This document shows, piece after piece, positions 1 through 8,527 of a DNA stretch of 64,000 nt. This DNA comes from Pseudobutyrivibrio xylanivorans (lineage in GTDB: Bacteria > Bacillota > Clostridia > Lachnospirales > Lachnospiraceae). Location of the stretch: NCBI RefSeq assembly GCF_008935055.1, contig NZ_CP043028.1, forward strand, positions 1,521,901 to 1,585,900, given 5' to 3'. Numbering within the stretch: position 1 is the first letter of the stretch; each line of letters opens with the position of its first letter. The notes under the pieces were generated by a model. It was not told the DNA's origin. It searched no databases and was given only the letters and a program-made list of their open reading frames with translations. The translations under genes and the position numbers were made by a program.

Positions 1-1981
1 TACGGGAAGACTTAAGCAGCGTCTTGACCTTCTCCTTGTTCTCTGCCGACAAGTCTTTGTTCTTGCGGTAGAAGGTGAAGTAATCGTAGAAATCGGATGT
101 AAGGCACTCGGAGCCGATATCGTTCCAGCGTGAGCCCTGCTCCTTTCGGCATATTTCCCAACGGAAAGCGCCACAGCAGTAAATCATCAGTTTATCAAGA
201 TCATCGAAGGTGAACATCGGAAATACGAATCTACCAGGTGAATCAACCTTGATACCACCGCACTCCTGCCACATCATTGCACGCATTCCACAGTTTGGAA
301 GAAGAATAATATCAGGGCCTACGCGCTTCAGGTATGACTCACTCTTTACGTTTGCCTCCATATCCGTGAAGAAGCCTTCACGAAGGAAAATCTGATAGTC
401 TACACTCTCAATCTTTTCCATAGCTTCGGAAAGCTTGGTGTTAGTGAGAAGCATCCTCATTGGCTCTGCACCAAAATCCTCTTTTGTAAGAACTGGACAG
501 AAGGATGACATCTTTCCTGAGGTGGTTCGGTTTGCAGAGATGAAGAAATTGTTCATCTCAAACTTCACCTTCTGCTCCTGGTCGTTCATCCAGGTTGGCA
601 TGTCTGCCTCTGAGATATTTCCAGCCTTGCGCTCTTCAAGCACGAAGCCTCGATAATCCAAATCCAGCTCATTTCTGCTAGGCTCCCTGTCTCCTGCATA
701 GACTGCTCGAAGCCAGGTATATATCGTATATACGTTATCTGAACAGACCAGCGTATCCAATCGTTCCATTAAATCAGCCAGCTCATTCGTCAAATCGTCT
801 CCCACAGCATCATAATCTATATATCCAAGATTCAAAAACATTCGAATGATTGTATCCAGCTCTCCACCATAGGCCTCGAACTCCAAGGCACGAAAGAAGG
901 TCTTCTGATATATTTCATAGAACAAATCCACTGCCTTCTTACGAATCTTACGCTCGTTGTCTTCCTTTCCTTCACGGTCCGAAAGCTCAAGATATGCTCG
1001 AATCTGATTGTGATACTCCTCAACCTTATCCTCTTCAATTTCTGCAAACTCACAGATATGCTCAAAGGTCTGAGTAAACTCAGCCTGCTTCTGCATCTTC
1101 GCCTCGTCGAAAGATGCGGCAGTGGCAGCGAAGTCATGGCTATCGTACTCTTCCCAACGTTCCTTAATCAAAGCCTTGTCGTAAAGCCCTGACTGAGAAA
1201 TAAACTTGTAAAGCATCTTCATCAGCTTTATGATAGCCTTTTGGTCTGCACCTCGCTGGGCAGCGTAAATCTGCAGGTTAAACACAAGCTCAAACATATC
1301 GCCCTTTTCAGAAGACAGTAAAATCGGCGCAAACTCCTCCAGATAAAAGCCCATGATTTCTGCACATTCAATTGCCCTCTTCATATAGCCACAGCTTATG
1401 CCAATAACACCATTTACAATTTCGGTGCGCTTGCCATAAATATTTTCAATTTCCTTATTATCAACAGAATTAAGGCTGTCAATGTAATCATGCTCCCACT
1501 TGAGGATTTCATTCTTAAGAGTAACTGGCTCCATCTCCTCAAGCATAGGAATCTCGCTTGGAGTCATGCCCACAGCACGGCACTGTTTGCGATACTCGCC
1601 ACTTATTCCACGACAATAATCCGTGAAGTCATCTACCTTTTTCTTGTAGTCATCATAAATCTTGAAAACATCACGACACTGCCTGAATGAGCCCTTTGCA
1701 AAACCAAAGATATACACAGGCTGAGCCTTAAAAATTGCATCAAAATCGCCCATACTCTTGTATGGGCATTTTATAACTGTGCAGTCCTCTAGGACGGTAT
1801 ACTCCGCCTCGTATGTAAGATTAAGAGCGTCTGATAAACCCGCAACAGTCCCAGGGCCCAGCGTTAAATGCTGGCCCTTCCAGTTCTGGTCGATAGAGCC
1901 TTTCATGATTACATAGAGGCTATCCACAACATCGCCTTCACCTATTAACTTTTTACCTTTTTCGATGGTAATTGGTTCCAA
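1..1981 (-). CDS. Cyclic nucleotide-binding-domain protein, 3' end beyond window
   Basis: An uninterrupted minus-strand frame runs off the left edge, so the C-terminus is missing. The first ~110 residues read as a Crp-like effector-binding fold (EPITIEKGKKLIGEGD, then VIMKGS, then LGPGTVAG). A long, mostly helical, acidic region of unknown function follows. No DNA-binding helix-turn-helix is seen. The frame has a TAG just upstream. The only reasonable start is TTG at 1981, with GAGGG about 7 nt before it; an ATG nearby is out of frame. It begins 29 bp after the chemoreceptor gene and is probably co-transcribed with it. The fold is clear; ligand and role are unknown. Confidence 0.7.
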   Translation of the reverse strand, partial: MEPITIEKGKKLIGEGDVVDSLYVIMKGSIDQNWKGQHLTLGPGTVAGLSDALNLTYEAEYTVLEDCTVIKCPYKSMGDFDAIFKAQPVYIFGFAKGSFRQCRDVFKIYDDYKKKVDDFTDYCRGISGEYRKQCRAVGMTPSEIPMLEEMEPVTLKNEILKWEHDYIDSLNSVDNKEIENIYGKRTEIVNGVIGISCGYMKRAIECAEIMGFYLEEFAPILLSSEKGDMFELVFNLQIYAAQRGADQKAIIKLMKMLYKFISQSGLYDKALIKERWEEYDSHDFAATAASFDEAKMQKQAEFTQTFEHICEFAEIEEDKVEEYHNQIRAYLELSDREGKEDNERKIRKKAVDLFYEIYQKTFFRALEFEAYGGELDTIIRMFLNLGYIDYDAVGDDLTNELADLMERLDTLVCSDNVYTIYTWLRAVYAGDREPSRNELDLDYRGFVLEERKAGNISEADMPTWMNDQEQKVKFEMNNFFISANRTTSGKMSSFCPVLTKEDFGAEPMRMLLTNTKLSEAMEKIESVDYQIFLREGFFTDMEANVKSESYLKRVGPDIILLPNCGMRAMMWQECGGIKVDSPGRFVFPMFTFDDLDKLMIYCCGAFRWEICRKEQGSRWNDIGSECLTSDFYDYFTFYRKNKDLSAENKEKVKTLLKSSR

Positions 1982-2010
1982 AAGCGAGCCCTCATCCTAT
2001 GAAGCAATCA

Positions 2011-3690
2011 TTACTTCTTAAGTTCAAATTTATCAACTAATCCCTTCAATGAATTAGCATGCTCGTTCATCTCGTAGCTAAGTGCCAATGATTCCTCAGA
2101 GGTTGCAGCATTATTCTGTCCAACTGAAGAAATCTCGCTGATATTCGACTTCATTTCCTTTACAGAAATAGCCTGAGAATTTGAAGCCTCGGCAATTGTC
2201 TTCACCTTTTCAGCAATGCCCTGAACCTGGGCAACCATACCATTAAGCTTCTCTGCTGTATCATTGGCTATAGAAATGCCTTCCTCAACACTCTTAAGAG
2301 ATGCATTGATAAGACCTGCGGTATTCTGAGCTGCCTCCACAGTCTGGCCTGCCAGCTGTGATACTTCTGTAGCAACAACTGCAAAGCCCTTGCCTGCTTC
2401 ACCAGCACGGGCTGCCTCAATAGAAGCATTAAGTGAAAGCAGGTTTGTCTGGTCAGCAATTGCATTGATAGTATCGATAATCTTTGAAATCTCCTGTGAA
2501 GATGCTGAAATTGCATCCATTGCATTTACAACATCCTGCATTCGCTTGTTGCCTTCAACAATATTTTCTGCAACAACCTCAACCTCCTTTGAAATAGAGG
2601 TTGCATCCGTAGAATTGCTTGAAATCTGATCTGTGATTTCACCGACAGTAACAGACAGGTCATCAACGATATTTGCCTGTGATGTAACTGTATCTGCCAA
2701 ATTCTGACCAGCGCTAGCAATCTGGTTTGCACCATCGGAAACCATCTGTGAAACCTCCATAATTTCTGTCATGGAGTCTGAAATCTGCTGTGAAAAGCTC
2801 TCGATTGCGACCTGAATTTCCTGGAAATCTCCATCAAAATTCCTGTCGAAGCTTATATTGAAATTGCCACTTGCCATAGTCTGCATGTTCTTTGCAATTT
2901 CGTCTATATAGCTTGAAAGAGATTCAACTGCTACCTTAAGCTGCCTTGCTACTCGTCCGATTTCATTGTCTGTTTCATAGTCGATATCAATATGAACATT
3001 GCCTTTTGCGATTTCAGCAGACGCATCAGCAAGGATATTTAAATCTGCCTCAATATGTTCAACCATCTCTTTACATTTCTTCTTGTTCATTACCGTGATA
3101 GCAATAAGTGCAAGCAAAAGAACAACAACTGATACCCCCATTACAACAAGAATCGTAATATACTTGCTCGTTGCTGCGGTCTCAGCAAGCTGTCCTGTCA
3201 AATCCAGTGAATCTGCTAGTGCTTCTGACACATCATTTAATGTCGAGTTGTAGTATTCAACTGCTCCAGCTGTATCGCCTGCCTCAACAAGAGAAAGCAT
3301 TTCGAAGGATGCTGTCTCAAAATTCTTCCAGTTGGTGGTAAGCTGAGAACCTAGTTCTTCATTATTTAAATTCCCTGAGATTGTAGAAAAATACCCCTCT
3401 ATCTTCGGGAAACGACCTTCCAAATCTTCCTTCTGTGCTGCGGTTACAGACTCGTCATTTGATGCAACTGCAAAAAGAAGTCGCTTATTTATTGTCTGAA
3501 CATCCTTACGGATTTCCATCTGATACTTTTCAGTTACAAACTGAACATTATAGAAATTGTAGATATTATAGAAAATAATAACGAGAAAAACAAACATCAC
3601 AAGTGATATTGTCCTCACCATCTGGATAGTAAAACCTGAGAATCCTCTCAAAGCTCCTGCAATTGTGTGTGAATCGTTTGCTTTTCTCAT
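2011..3690 (-). CDS. Methyl-accepting chemotaxis protein
   Basis: Transmembrane chemoreceptor of 559 residues. It has a TM helix near residues 15-37, a short helical extracellular domain (~140 residues, four-helix-bundle-like), a second TM near 180-200, a HAMP-like region, and a cytoplasmic signalling domain with the conserved hairpin tip ([20 protein letters not shown]). The frame extends 35 codons upstream, but GGGAGGGG lies 4 nt before the ATG at 3690, so that start is chosen. The ligand cannot be told from sequence. The downstream CNMP-domain protein may share its transcript. Confidence 0.9.
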   Translation of the reverse strand: MRKANDSHTIAGALRGFSGFTIQMVRTISLVMFVFLVIIFYNIYNFYNVQFVTEKYQMEIRKDVQTINKRLLFAVASNDESVTAAQKEDLEGRFPKIEGYFSTISGNLNNEELGSQLTTNWKNFETASFEMLSLVEAGDTAGAVEYYNSTLNDVSEALADSLDLTGQLAETAATSKYITILVVMGVSVVVLLLALIAITVMNKKKCKEMVEHIEADLNILADASAEIAKGNVHIDIDYETDNEIGRVARQLKVAVESLSSYIDEIAKNMQTMASGNFNISFDRNFDGDFQEIQVAIESFSQQISDSMTEIMEVSQMVSDGANQIASAGQNLADTVTSQANIVDDLSVTVGEITDQISSNSTDATSISKEVEVVAENIVEGNKRMQDVVNAMDAISASSQEISKIIDTINAIADQTNLLSLNASIEAARAGEAGKGFAVVATEVSQLAGQTVEAAQNTAGLINASLKSVEEGISIANDTAEKLNGMVAQVQGIAEKVKTIAEASNSQAISVKEMKSNISEISSVGQNNAATSEESLALSYEMNEHANSLKGLVDKFELKK

Positions 3691-3831
3691 TTTGCCCCTC
3701 CCAAAAATAAAAACAGTTGGCCTCTTGTGTAATAATACACATAATTTAACAAGTTCATTATAAGACAATCCTTTAGGTGCCTTGGGCATTTTCACATAAT
3801 TTTTGAAAAATGTTTAAAAATTTTTAATCAA

Positions 3832-3868
3832 TATAGAGATTTACCTCAGATTTTGAAAAATCTATATA
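3832..3868. promoter_or_regulatory. Imperfect inverted repeat between divergent genes
   Basis: TATAGAGATTT and AAATCTATATA form a 10/11-bp inverted repeat with a 15-nt spacer in the AT-rich region between the divergent chemoreceptor and HD-GYP genes. It could be an operator or a leader hairpin. No assignable riboswitch consensus is seen in this 260-bp gap; in particular no c-di-GMP aptamer motif. Confidence 0.3.
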
Positions 3869-3952
3869 GAATTATAATAATTTGGACATACTTTGATGTT
3901 AAAACTTATATAACGTGAGTAATCTCCGGTACTATGTCTTAGAGGGTTATAA

Positions 3953-5266
3953 ATGGAAAGACTGTTTTTAGCTTATTGGCCAAAGCTGATTTCTGCAGCT
4001 TGGTTCTCCATACTAAACTTAATGATGCTATACAAATACACAGGAAACAAACGGTATGCTGTGGAAAGAGCTGTCTCTGGATTCTTTGTTTCCAGTTCAT
4101 TTGTATCTATAATCGGTGAGCAGATATGTATAGTAATCTATTCTTATCTCATACAAACTGCTGGCTTTAAGGATCCCTATAATTTTATCTTTATATTTTT
4201 AAACCTGATTGGCGATGTTGTTTTTATTTTCATTGGTGGAAACCTTTTTAGTTATTTCACAGGCTTAAAGAATTACCAAGGCGCCACAATTTACATGGAA
4301 TTTGTATGCATAGAACGACTTTGCCTGGTTCTTGCTATATCATACTGGGGCTACGTTGTTCTATACTTTTTCTTCCAACTGGTGCTCTATCTTGTAACCA
4401 AGGATGATTTAGCTTATCTCTTCAAAGGCTCCAGCATTAATTGGCGCCGAGTCTTCATATATTTAATTGGACTTTTCTATATCCTTGATTTGCTCTATGC
4501 TGCATACTTCCTTTTCCCAGAGCTAGGAACCGATGTGCTCAATATCCAGAATGTAATGTGGCTTGATATGGTGGCAATTATCACCAGTGCCTTCGTGGCA
4601 GGCTTCTTCAAGATATCTATTTCTGAGGCTAGAGAACATGACCAAAAGATTTTCTATTTCGAGAAGCTTCAGAACAGTCAGGAAAAAATCATTGCAACTT
4701 TGGCGCAAATTTCCGAAGCAAAGTCATATGAAACTGGACAGCATGTACGAAGAGTTGGTGAATATAGTAAGCTTATTGGTAGTAAATTAGGCATGGATAT
4801 GCTTGAGGTTGAAAATCTAAAGGTTGCCGCAATGATGCATGACCTGGGAAAACTCATGATTAGCCAGGATATCATTGGAAAACCTGGTAAGCTAACACCA
4901 GATGAGTATGAAGTTGTAAAAAAGCATGCGAAATATGGTTGGGAAATCCTCTCCAAGTCTGAAGGTGAAGTAATGGAAATGGCCAGCATTATTGCTTTAC
5001 AGCATCACGAGCATTGGGATGGCAATGGATATCCAAGTGGATTAAAGGGCCGGGAAATATCAATCTATGCTCAGATTGTATCAGTCGCTGATGTGTTTGA
5101 CGCTCTTACCAGCAAGCGCGCCTACAAGGACTCTTGGTCTATAGAGGACGCCAGAGCTGAAATCATAAATCAAAGAGGAAGGCAATTCTCACCAACTGTG
5201 GTGGACGCCTTCCTGGATTGCTTTGATATGATACGTACCATCAAAGATACGTATGCCGATGAATAA
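3953..5266 (+). CDS. Membrane HD-GYP domain c-di-GMP phosphodiesterase
   Basis: The N-terminal ~220 residues are a polytopic membrane region of about seven hydrophobic helices. A linker helix and an HD-GYP domain from ~245 follow. The metal-binding HD (HDLGK), downstream histidines (HHEHWDGNGYP) and the GYP motif are all present, so hydrolysis of cyclic di-GMP is expected. Start: ATG preceded by GAGGG. Its stop codon is 2 nt from the stop of the convergent echF, with no terminator between them. The membrane part may sense an unknown signal. Confidence 0.88.
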   Translation: MERLFLAYWPKLISAAWFSILNLMMLYKYTGNKRYAVERAVSGFFVSSSFVSIIGEQICIVIYSYLIQTAGFKDPYNFIFIFLNLIGDVVFIFIGGNLFSYFTGLKNYQGATIYMEFVCIERLCLVLAISYWGYVVLYFFFQLVLYLVTKDDLAYLFKGSSINWRRVFIYLIGLFYILDLLYAAYFLFPELGTDVLNIQNVMWLDMVAIITSAFVAGFFKISISEAREHDQKIFYFEKLQNSQEKIIATLAQISEAKSYETGQHVRRVGEYSKLIGSKLGMDMLEVENLKVAAMMHDLGKLMISQDIIGKPGKLTPDEYEVVKKHAKYGWEILSKSEGEVMEMASIIALQHHEHWDGNGYPSGLKGREISIYAQIVSVADVFDALTSKRAYKDSWSIEDARAEIINQRGRQFSPTVVDAFLDCFDMIRTIKDTYADE

Positions 5267-5268
5267 AT

Positions 5269-5649
5269 TTAATTTGCCACAGTCTTCGCTGCTGGTTTAG
5301 GTGGCTCGTATGGCACCTCTACAGTATATGCGAATTTCTCTGGACCTGGCTCCTGGTAGCCTGGGGTAATGCTCAGGCACTTCTTAGGGCACTTCTCTGC
5401 GCAATATCCGCACTGGATGCAATCGAAGCGGTTAATGCTCCAAGTCTTACCTGCGCGGTCAACCTTAATTGCACCTGGTGGGCAGCTGCGCATGCACATG
5501 CCGCATAAAATGCAACTGTCTTTGTTAATATCTACATGACCTCTTGTGCGCTCAGGATATACGCGCTCCACAAATGGATATTGTGTAGTTGCTGGCGCAG
5601 AAAAGAGGTTCTTTATTACTTGTTTTGTAAATGGTAAAAACTGTCCCAT
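5269..5649 (-). CDS. echF: Ech hydrogenase ferredoxin-like subunit EchF
   Basis: A 126-residue protein with two classical [4Fe-4S] motifs (CILCGMCMRSCP and CIQCGYCAEKCP). It relays electrons from ferredoxin to the EchC small subunit on the cytoplasmic face. The proline-rich C-terminal tail is typical of complex-I-like 8Fe ferredoxin subunits. GGAGG lies 10 nt before the start. It is the last gene of the ech operon and is separated from echE by a ~70-bp gap carrying a small repeat. Confidence 0.85.
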   Translation of the reverse strand: MGQFLPFTKQVIKNLFSAPATTQYPFVERVYPERTRGHVDINKDSCILCGMCMRSCPPGAIKVDRAGKTWSINRFDCIQCGYCAEKCPKKCLSITPGYQEPGPEKFAYTVEVPYEPPKPAAKTVAN

Positions 5650-5671
5650 ATATATTATTCCTCCAAAAACA

Positions 5672-5715
5672 CCTCATCCGTCAGCTTCGCTGACACCTTC
5701 CCCTCAAGGGGAAGG
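5672..5715. repeat. Double-hairpin REP-like repeat between echE and echF
   Basis: Two adjacent perfect stems: TCAGC-TTC-GCTGA (5681-5693) and CCTTCCCCT-CA-AGGGGAAGG (5696-5715), the second followed by a T run on the plus strand. The sequence looks like a short palindromic element that I recall being widely dispersed in gut Firmicutes; this comes from memory and is not checked. Within the ech operon it could stabilise or attenuate the transcript. Confidence 0.6.
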
Positions 5716-5720
5716 CTTTT

Positions 5721-6800
5721 TTATCTCTCTGTACAACTAATACATGGATCTATCGTGAGTACGAGTAGTGGTACGTCGCCATACTGGCAGCCCTGCAATG
5801 TCTGTGTGAGAGCTGGTATGTTGGCAAAGGTCGGGGTGCGGACACGGAAGCGGTCAAGGAACTTGGTTCCGTTGGCGCGGACGTGATAGAACGCCTCACC
5901 GCGCGGCTGCTCAACACGGATGATTGATTCTCCGTTTGGCATGCCTGTGACCTTTGTATTGATTTCTGTATCAGGTATCTTTGCAACAGCCTGTCTGATG
6001 ATATCAATTGACTGGAAGATTTCTCCGATACGCACCTCGCAGCGTGCATAAGAATCACACTTGTTGCTGGTGATTACTTCAAAGTCAATATCGTTGTAGG
6101 CTGCATAGCCATTCTTTCTCATATCTACATTGATTCCAGATGCACGCATCATTGGGCCAACGGCACCACGACGGATTGCATCCTCACCACTGATAATTCC
6201 AACATCAACAAGACGGCTCTTAACTGTATAGTCTGTCAGGAAGATTTCCGTCATCTCACGGATTTCCTTCTCCATCTCATCAAGCTGCTTCACAAAGCAC
6301 TGAAGCATCTCGTTTGGCATATCCTTAAGTACACCACCGATTGTGTTTACTGAAAAGATAACACGTCCACCTGTTGATTCCTCAAACATATCAAGAATCT
6401 TCTCACGAAGTCTCCATGAATGCATGAAAAGCGACTCAAAACCAAAGGCATCTGCCAAAAGTCCAAGCCACAGCAAATGGCTGTGAAGTCTGCTGAGCTC
6501 ACACCAGATGGTTCTAAGGTAATCAGCTCTGCGTGGGACTTCCACATTCATGATGTCCTCAAGAGCAAGGCAGTAGCTCATGCCATGCATGTAAGAGCAA
6601 ATACCACATATACGTTCCGCAACGTATACCATTTCATTGAAATCCTTTTTGCTTGTAAGGCTTTCAAGTCCTCTGTGGATAAATCCAATTGATGGAATTG
6701 CAGCCAAAACCTTTTCATCCTCCAAAACTAAATCAAGATGAATAGGCTCAGGAAGGACTGGATGCTGAGGGCCGTATGGCACTATACTTCTATTCCCCAT
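5721..6800 (-). CDS. echE: Ech hydrogenase large (Ni-binding) subunit EchE
   Basis: A 359-residue [NiFe]-hydrogenase large subunit. The N-terminal nickel motif is RICGICSYMHG and the C-terminal one is DPCISCTER. The protein stops directly after this motif, so there is no C-terminal peptide for a maturation protease to remove, as is usual for Ech-type enzymes. It overlaps the end of echD by 11 nt. Known role of the family: proton reduction with ferredoxin electrons coupled to ion translocation. No hyp maturation genes are in the window. Confidence 0.92.
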   Translation of the reverse strand: MGNRSIVPYGPQHPVLPEPIHLDLVLEDEKVLAAIPSIGFIHRGLESLTSKKDFNEMVYVAERICGICSYMHGMSYCLALEDIMNVEVPRRADYLRTIWCELSRLHSHLLWLGLLADAFGFESLFMHSWRLREKILDMFEESTGGRVIFSVNTIGGVLKDMPNEMLQCFVKQLDEMEKEIREMTEIFLTDYTVKSRLVDVGIISGEDAIRRGAVGPMMRASGINVDMRKNGYAAYNDIDFEVITSNKCDSYARCEVRIGEIFQSIDIIRQAVAKIPDTEINTKVTGMPNGESIIRVEQPRGEAFYHVRANGTKFLDRFRVRTPTFANIPALTQTLQGCQYGDVPLLVLTIDPCISCTER

Positions 6801-7164
6801 CTTTAGCCACCTCCTTCTCCAAGAATGGTGTCTCTACGTCTATACGATAAAGCTTGTCGTGAAGATCCTGCTTGATGTTTTCAACCTTGAGACCCCAAAG
6901 CTCATGCATTTCATTCTCATAATAAATTGCTGATTTATAGACACGTGAGATTGATGGAACCTCCTCATCACGCTCAGCAATAAGTCTGTAATTTGCAAGC
7001 TCATAACCATTTGCAAAGGAATATGTCACCTCAAAGTGGTCCTCCGCCTTTGGATAAGAGCAACAAATCTGGCAAAGTCTCCAAAGAGCATTTTTCTTTT
7101 CCATGATGATGTTCAGAAGCTCTGCCTTATCTATCAAAAATAAGTCTGTCTTTAATTCTTGCAT
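6790..7164 (-). CDS. echD: Ech hydrogenase subunit EchD
   Basis: A 124-residue NuoC-like (30-kDa subunit) protein. The short pattern YENEMHELWGLKVENI near the C-terminus is typical of this subunit family. It is hydrophilic and lies between echC and echE, the usual gene order. It helps join the peripheral hydrogenase arm. AGGAGG lies upstream of the start. Confidence 0.8.
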   Translation of the reverse strand: MQELKTDLFLIDKAELLNIIMEKKNALWRLCQICCSYPKAEDHFEVTYSFANGYELANYRLIAERDEEVPSISRVYKSAIYYENEMHELWGLKVENIKQDLHDKLYRIDVETPFLEKEVAKDGE

Positions 7165-7182
7165 TACTAAATATCCTCCTAA

Positions 7183-7626
7183 CTAGTTCGCCTTCAACTG
7201 AGCCTCAAGAGCCGCCGCTTTTTCCTTGAAAAGGCCTATTCCCTTTACAACACCATCGATGATTGACTCAGGTCTTGCTGCACAGCCAGGCACGTAAATA
7301 TCAACTGGAATTACTGTGTCGGCGCCGCCCTTGATGTTGTAGCACTCCTTAAAAATTCCTCCAGTGCAGGCGCAGGTTCCAACTGCGATTACAACCTTTG
7401 GCTGAGGCATCTGCTCATAAATCTGTTTTACAACAGCTTCGTTCTGAGAATTGATTCCACCAGTTATAAGGAAAATATCTGCATGCATAGGATTTCCTGT
7501 GTTGATTACGCCGAATCGTTCAACGTCATAAACAGGTGTTGTGCATGCCAAAACTTCTATATCACAGCCATTGCAACTACTTCCATCATAGTGCAATAGC
7601 CATGGTGATTTATGTATTGTACTCAT
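7183..7626 (-). CDS. echC: Ech hydrogenase small subunit EchC
   Basis: A 147-residue NuoB-like small subunit. The cysteines of the proximal [4Fe-4S] cluster are visible as SSCNGCDIE, GTCACTGG and PGCAARPE. It passes electrons from EchF to the Ni site of EchE. There is no twin-arginine signal peptide, so it is a cytoplasmic-facing enzyme. Gap to echB is 16 nt. Confidence 0.9.
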   Translation of the reverse strand: MSTIHKSPWLLHYDGSSCNGCDIEVLACTTPVYDVERFGVINTGNPMHADIFLITGGINSQNEAVVKQIYEQMPQPKVVIAVGTCACTGGIFKECYNIKGGADTVIPVDIYVPGCAARPESIIDGVVKGIGLFKEKAAALEAQLKAN

Positions 7627-7642
7627 TGTATGTCCCCCTCTA

Positions 7643-8527
7643 CTAACCTCTGATTATCTCTAACAGGAAAAGATTCATTCCAGCTGCAACAATTGTTACC
7701 CCCCAGGCAAGCTTTAACATAAGCTGCCACTTAACTCTTGCAGATGTGTTATCGATGAGAATTTCAAGGAACCATACTGCTAAAATTACTACGATTGCCC
7801 CAATAATTGAGAGTGGGTTCTTGTTGATGAAAAACAGTGCAACCATTCCATAGAGGATTGCATTTTCGTACCACTCTGCCAGGGTAACCATTCCATATTC
7901 CTTACCTACCATCTCAGCTGTAATTCCCTTTACAACCTCCTGATGAGCATGGTGTGAAGTAGAAATATCAAATGGTGACTTTCTAAATTTGATTGTAAGA
8001 ATAAATACAAAGCCTATAAAAAATCCCGGCAGGAAAACAATATTTGAATAATTGCTATTGCGAACAATGTTTGCCACACTGAAGGTCTTTGGAATTGTTG
8101 CCAGATAAAATCCAACAGCAACCAAAAGCTCCATTGGCTCACAGGCCATTATCTGCACCAATTCACGGTGTGTTCCCTGTGAACTGAAAGGTGAATGAGT
8201 TGTAGTACTAGCCAAAATCAAAAACATTGCTGAGGTTGAAAGTGCAAATACCACAAGCAATAAATCACAGCCTGTGTAAAAAAGTATTCCTGACAAAATG
8301 ATGAAACACAAATATGAGCGAATCATAAAAAGCTGCATCTTGTTAGCACTTAAAAATTCCTTTTCAAAAAGCTTCTTTAGATCATAAAATGGCTGAAGCA
8401 CTGATGGGCCTCTTCTGCCCTGCATACGTGCCGATATCTTTCTATCGAACCCATCAAGCAAGCCAATAACAATAGGTGCAAGTAGGATATAGCATCCTGC
8501 AAGTATTAGTCGTGTACTTAAGTCCAT
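7643..8527 (-). CDS. echB: Ech hydrogenase membrane subunit EchB
   Basis: A 294-residue NuoH-like integral membrane protein with about eight hydrophobic helices. The loops have the ARMQGRRGPS and SPFDIS/HHAHQE stretches typical of NuoH/EchB, which join the ion-pumping arm to the hydrogenase module. Its start overlaps the echA stop by one base. Confidence 0.88.
   Translation of the reverse strand: MDLSTRLILAGCYILLAPIVIGLLDGFDRKISARMQGRRGPSVLQPFYDLKKLFEKEFLSANKMQLFMIRSYLCFIILSGILFYTGCDLLLVVFALSTSAMFLILASTTTHSPFSSQGTHRELVQIMACEPMELLVAVGFYLATIPKTFSVANIVRNSNYSNIVFLPGFFIGFVFILTIKFRKSPFDISTSHHAHQEVVKGITAEMVGKEYGMVTLAEWYENAILYGMVALFFINKNPLSIIGAIVVILAVWFLEILIDNTSARVKWQLMLKLAWGVTIVAAGMNLFLLEIIRG

Noticed and set aside
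2011..3795. A longer chemoreceptor starting at 3795.
   Set aside because: The additional residues are not like an MCP N-terminus, and a strong GGGAGGGG lies before ATG 3690.
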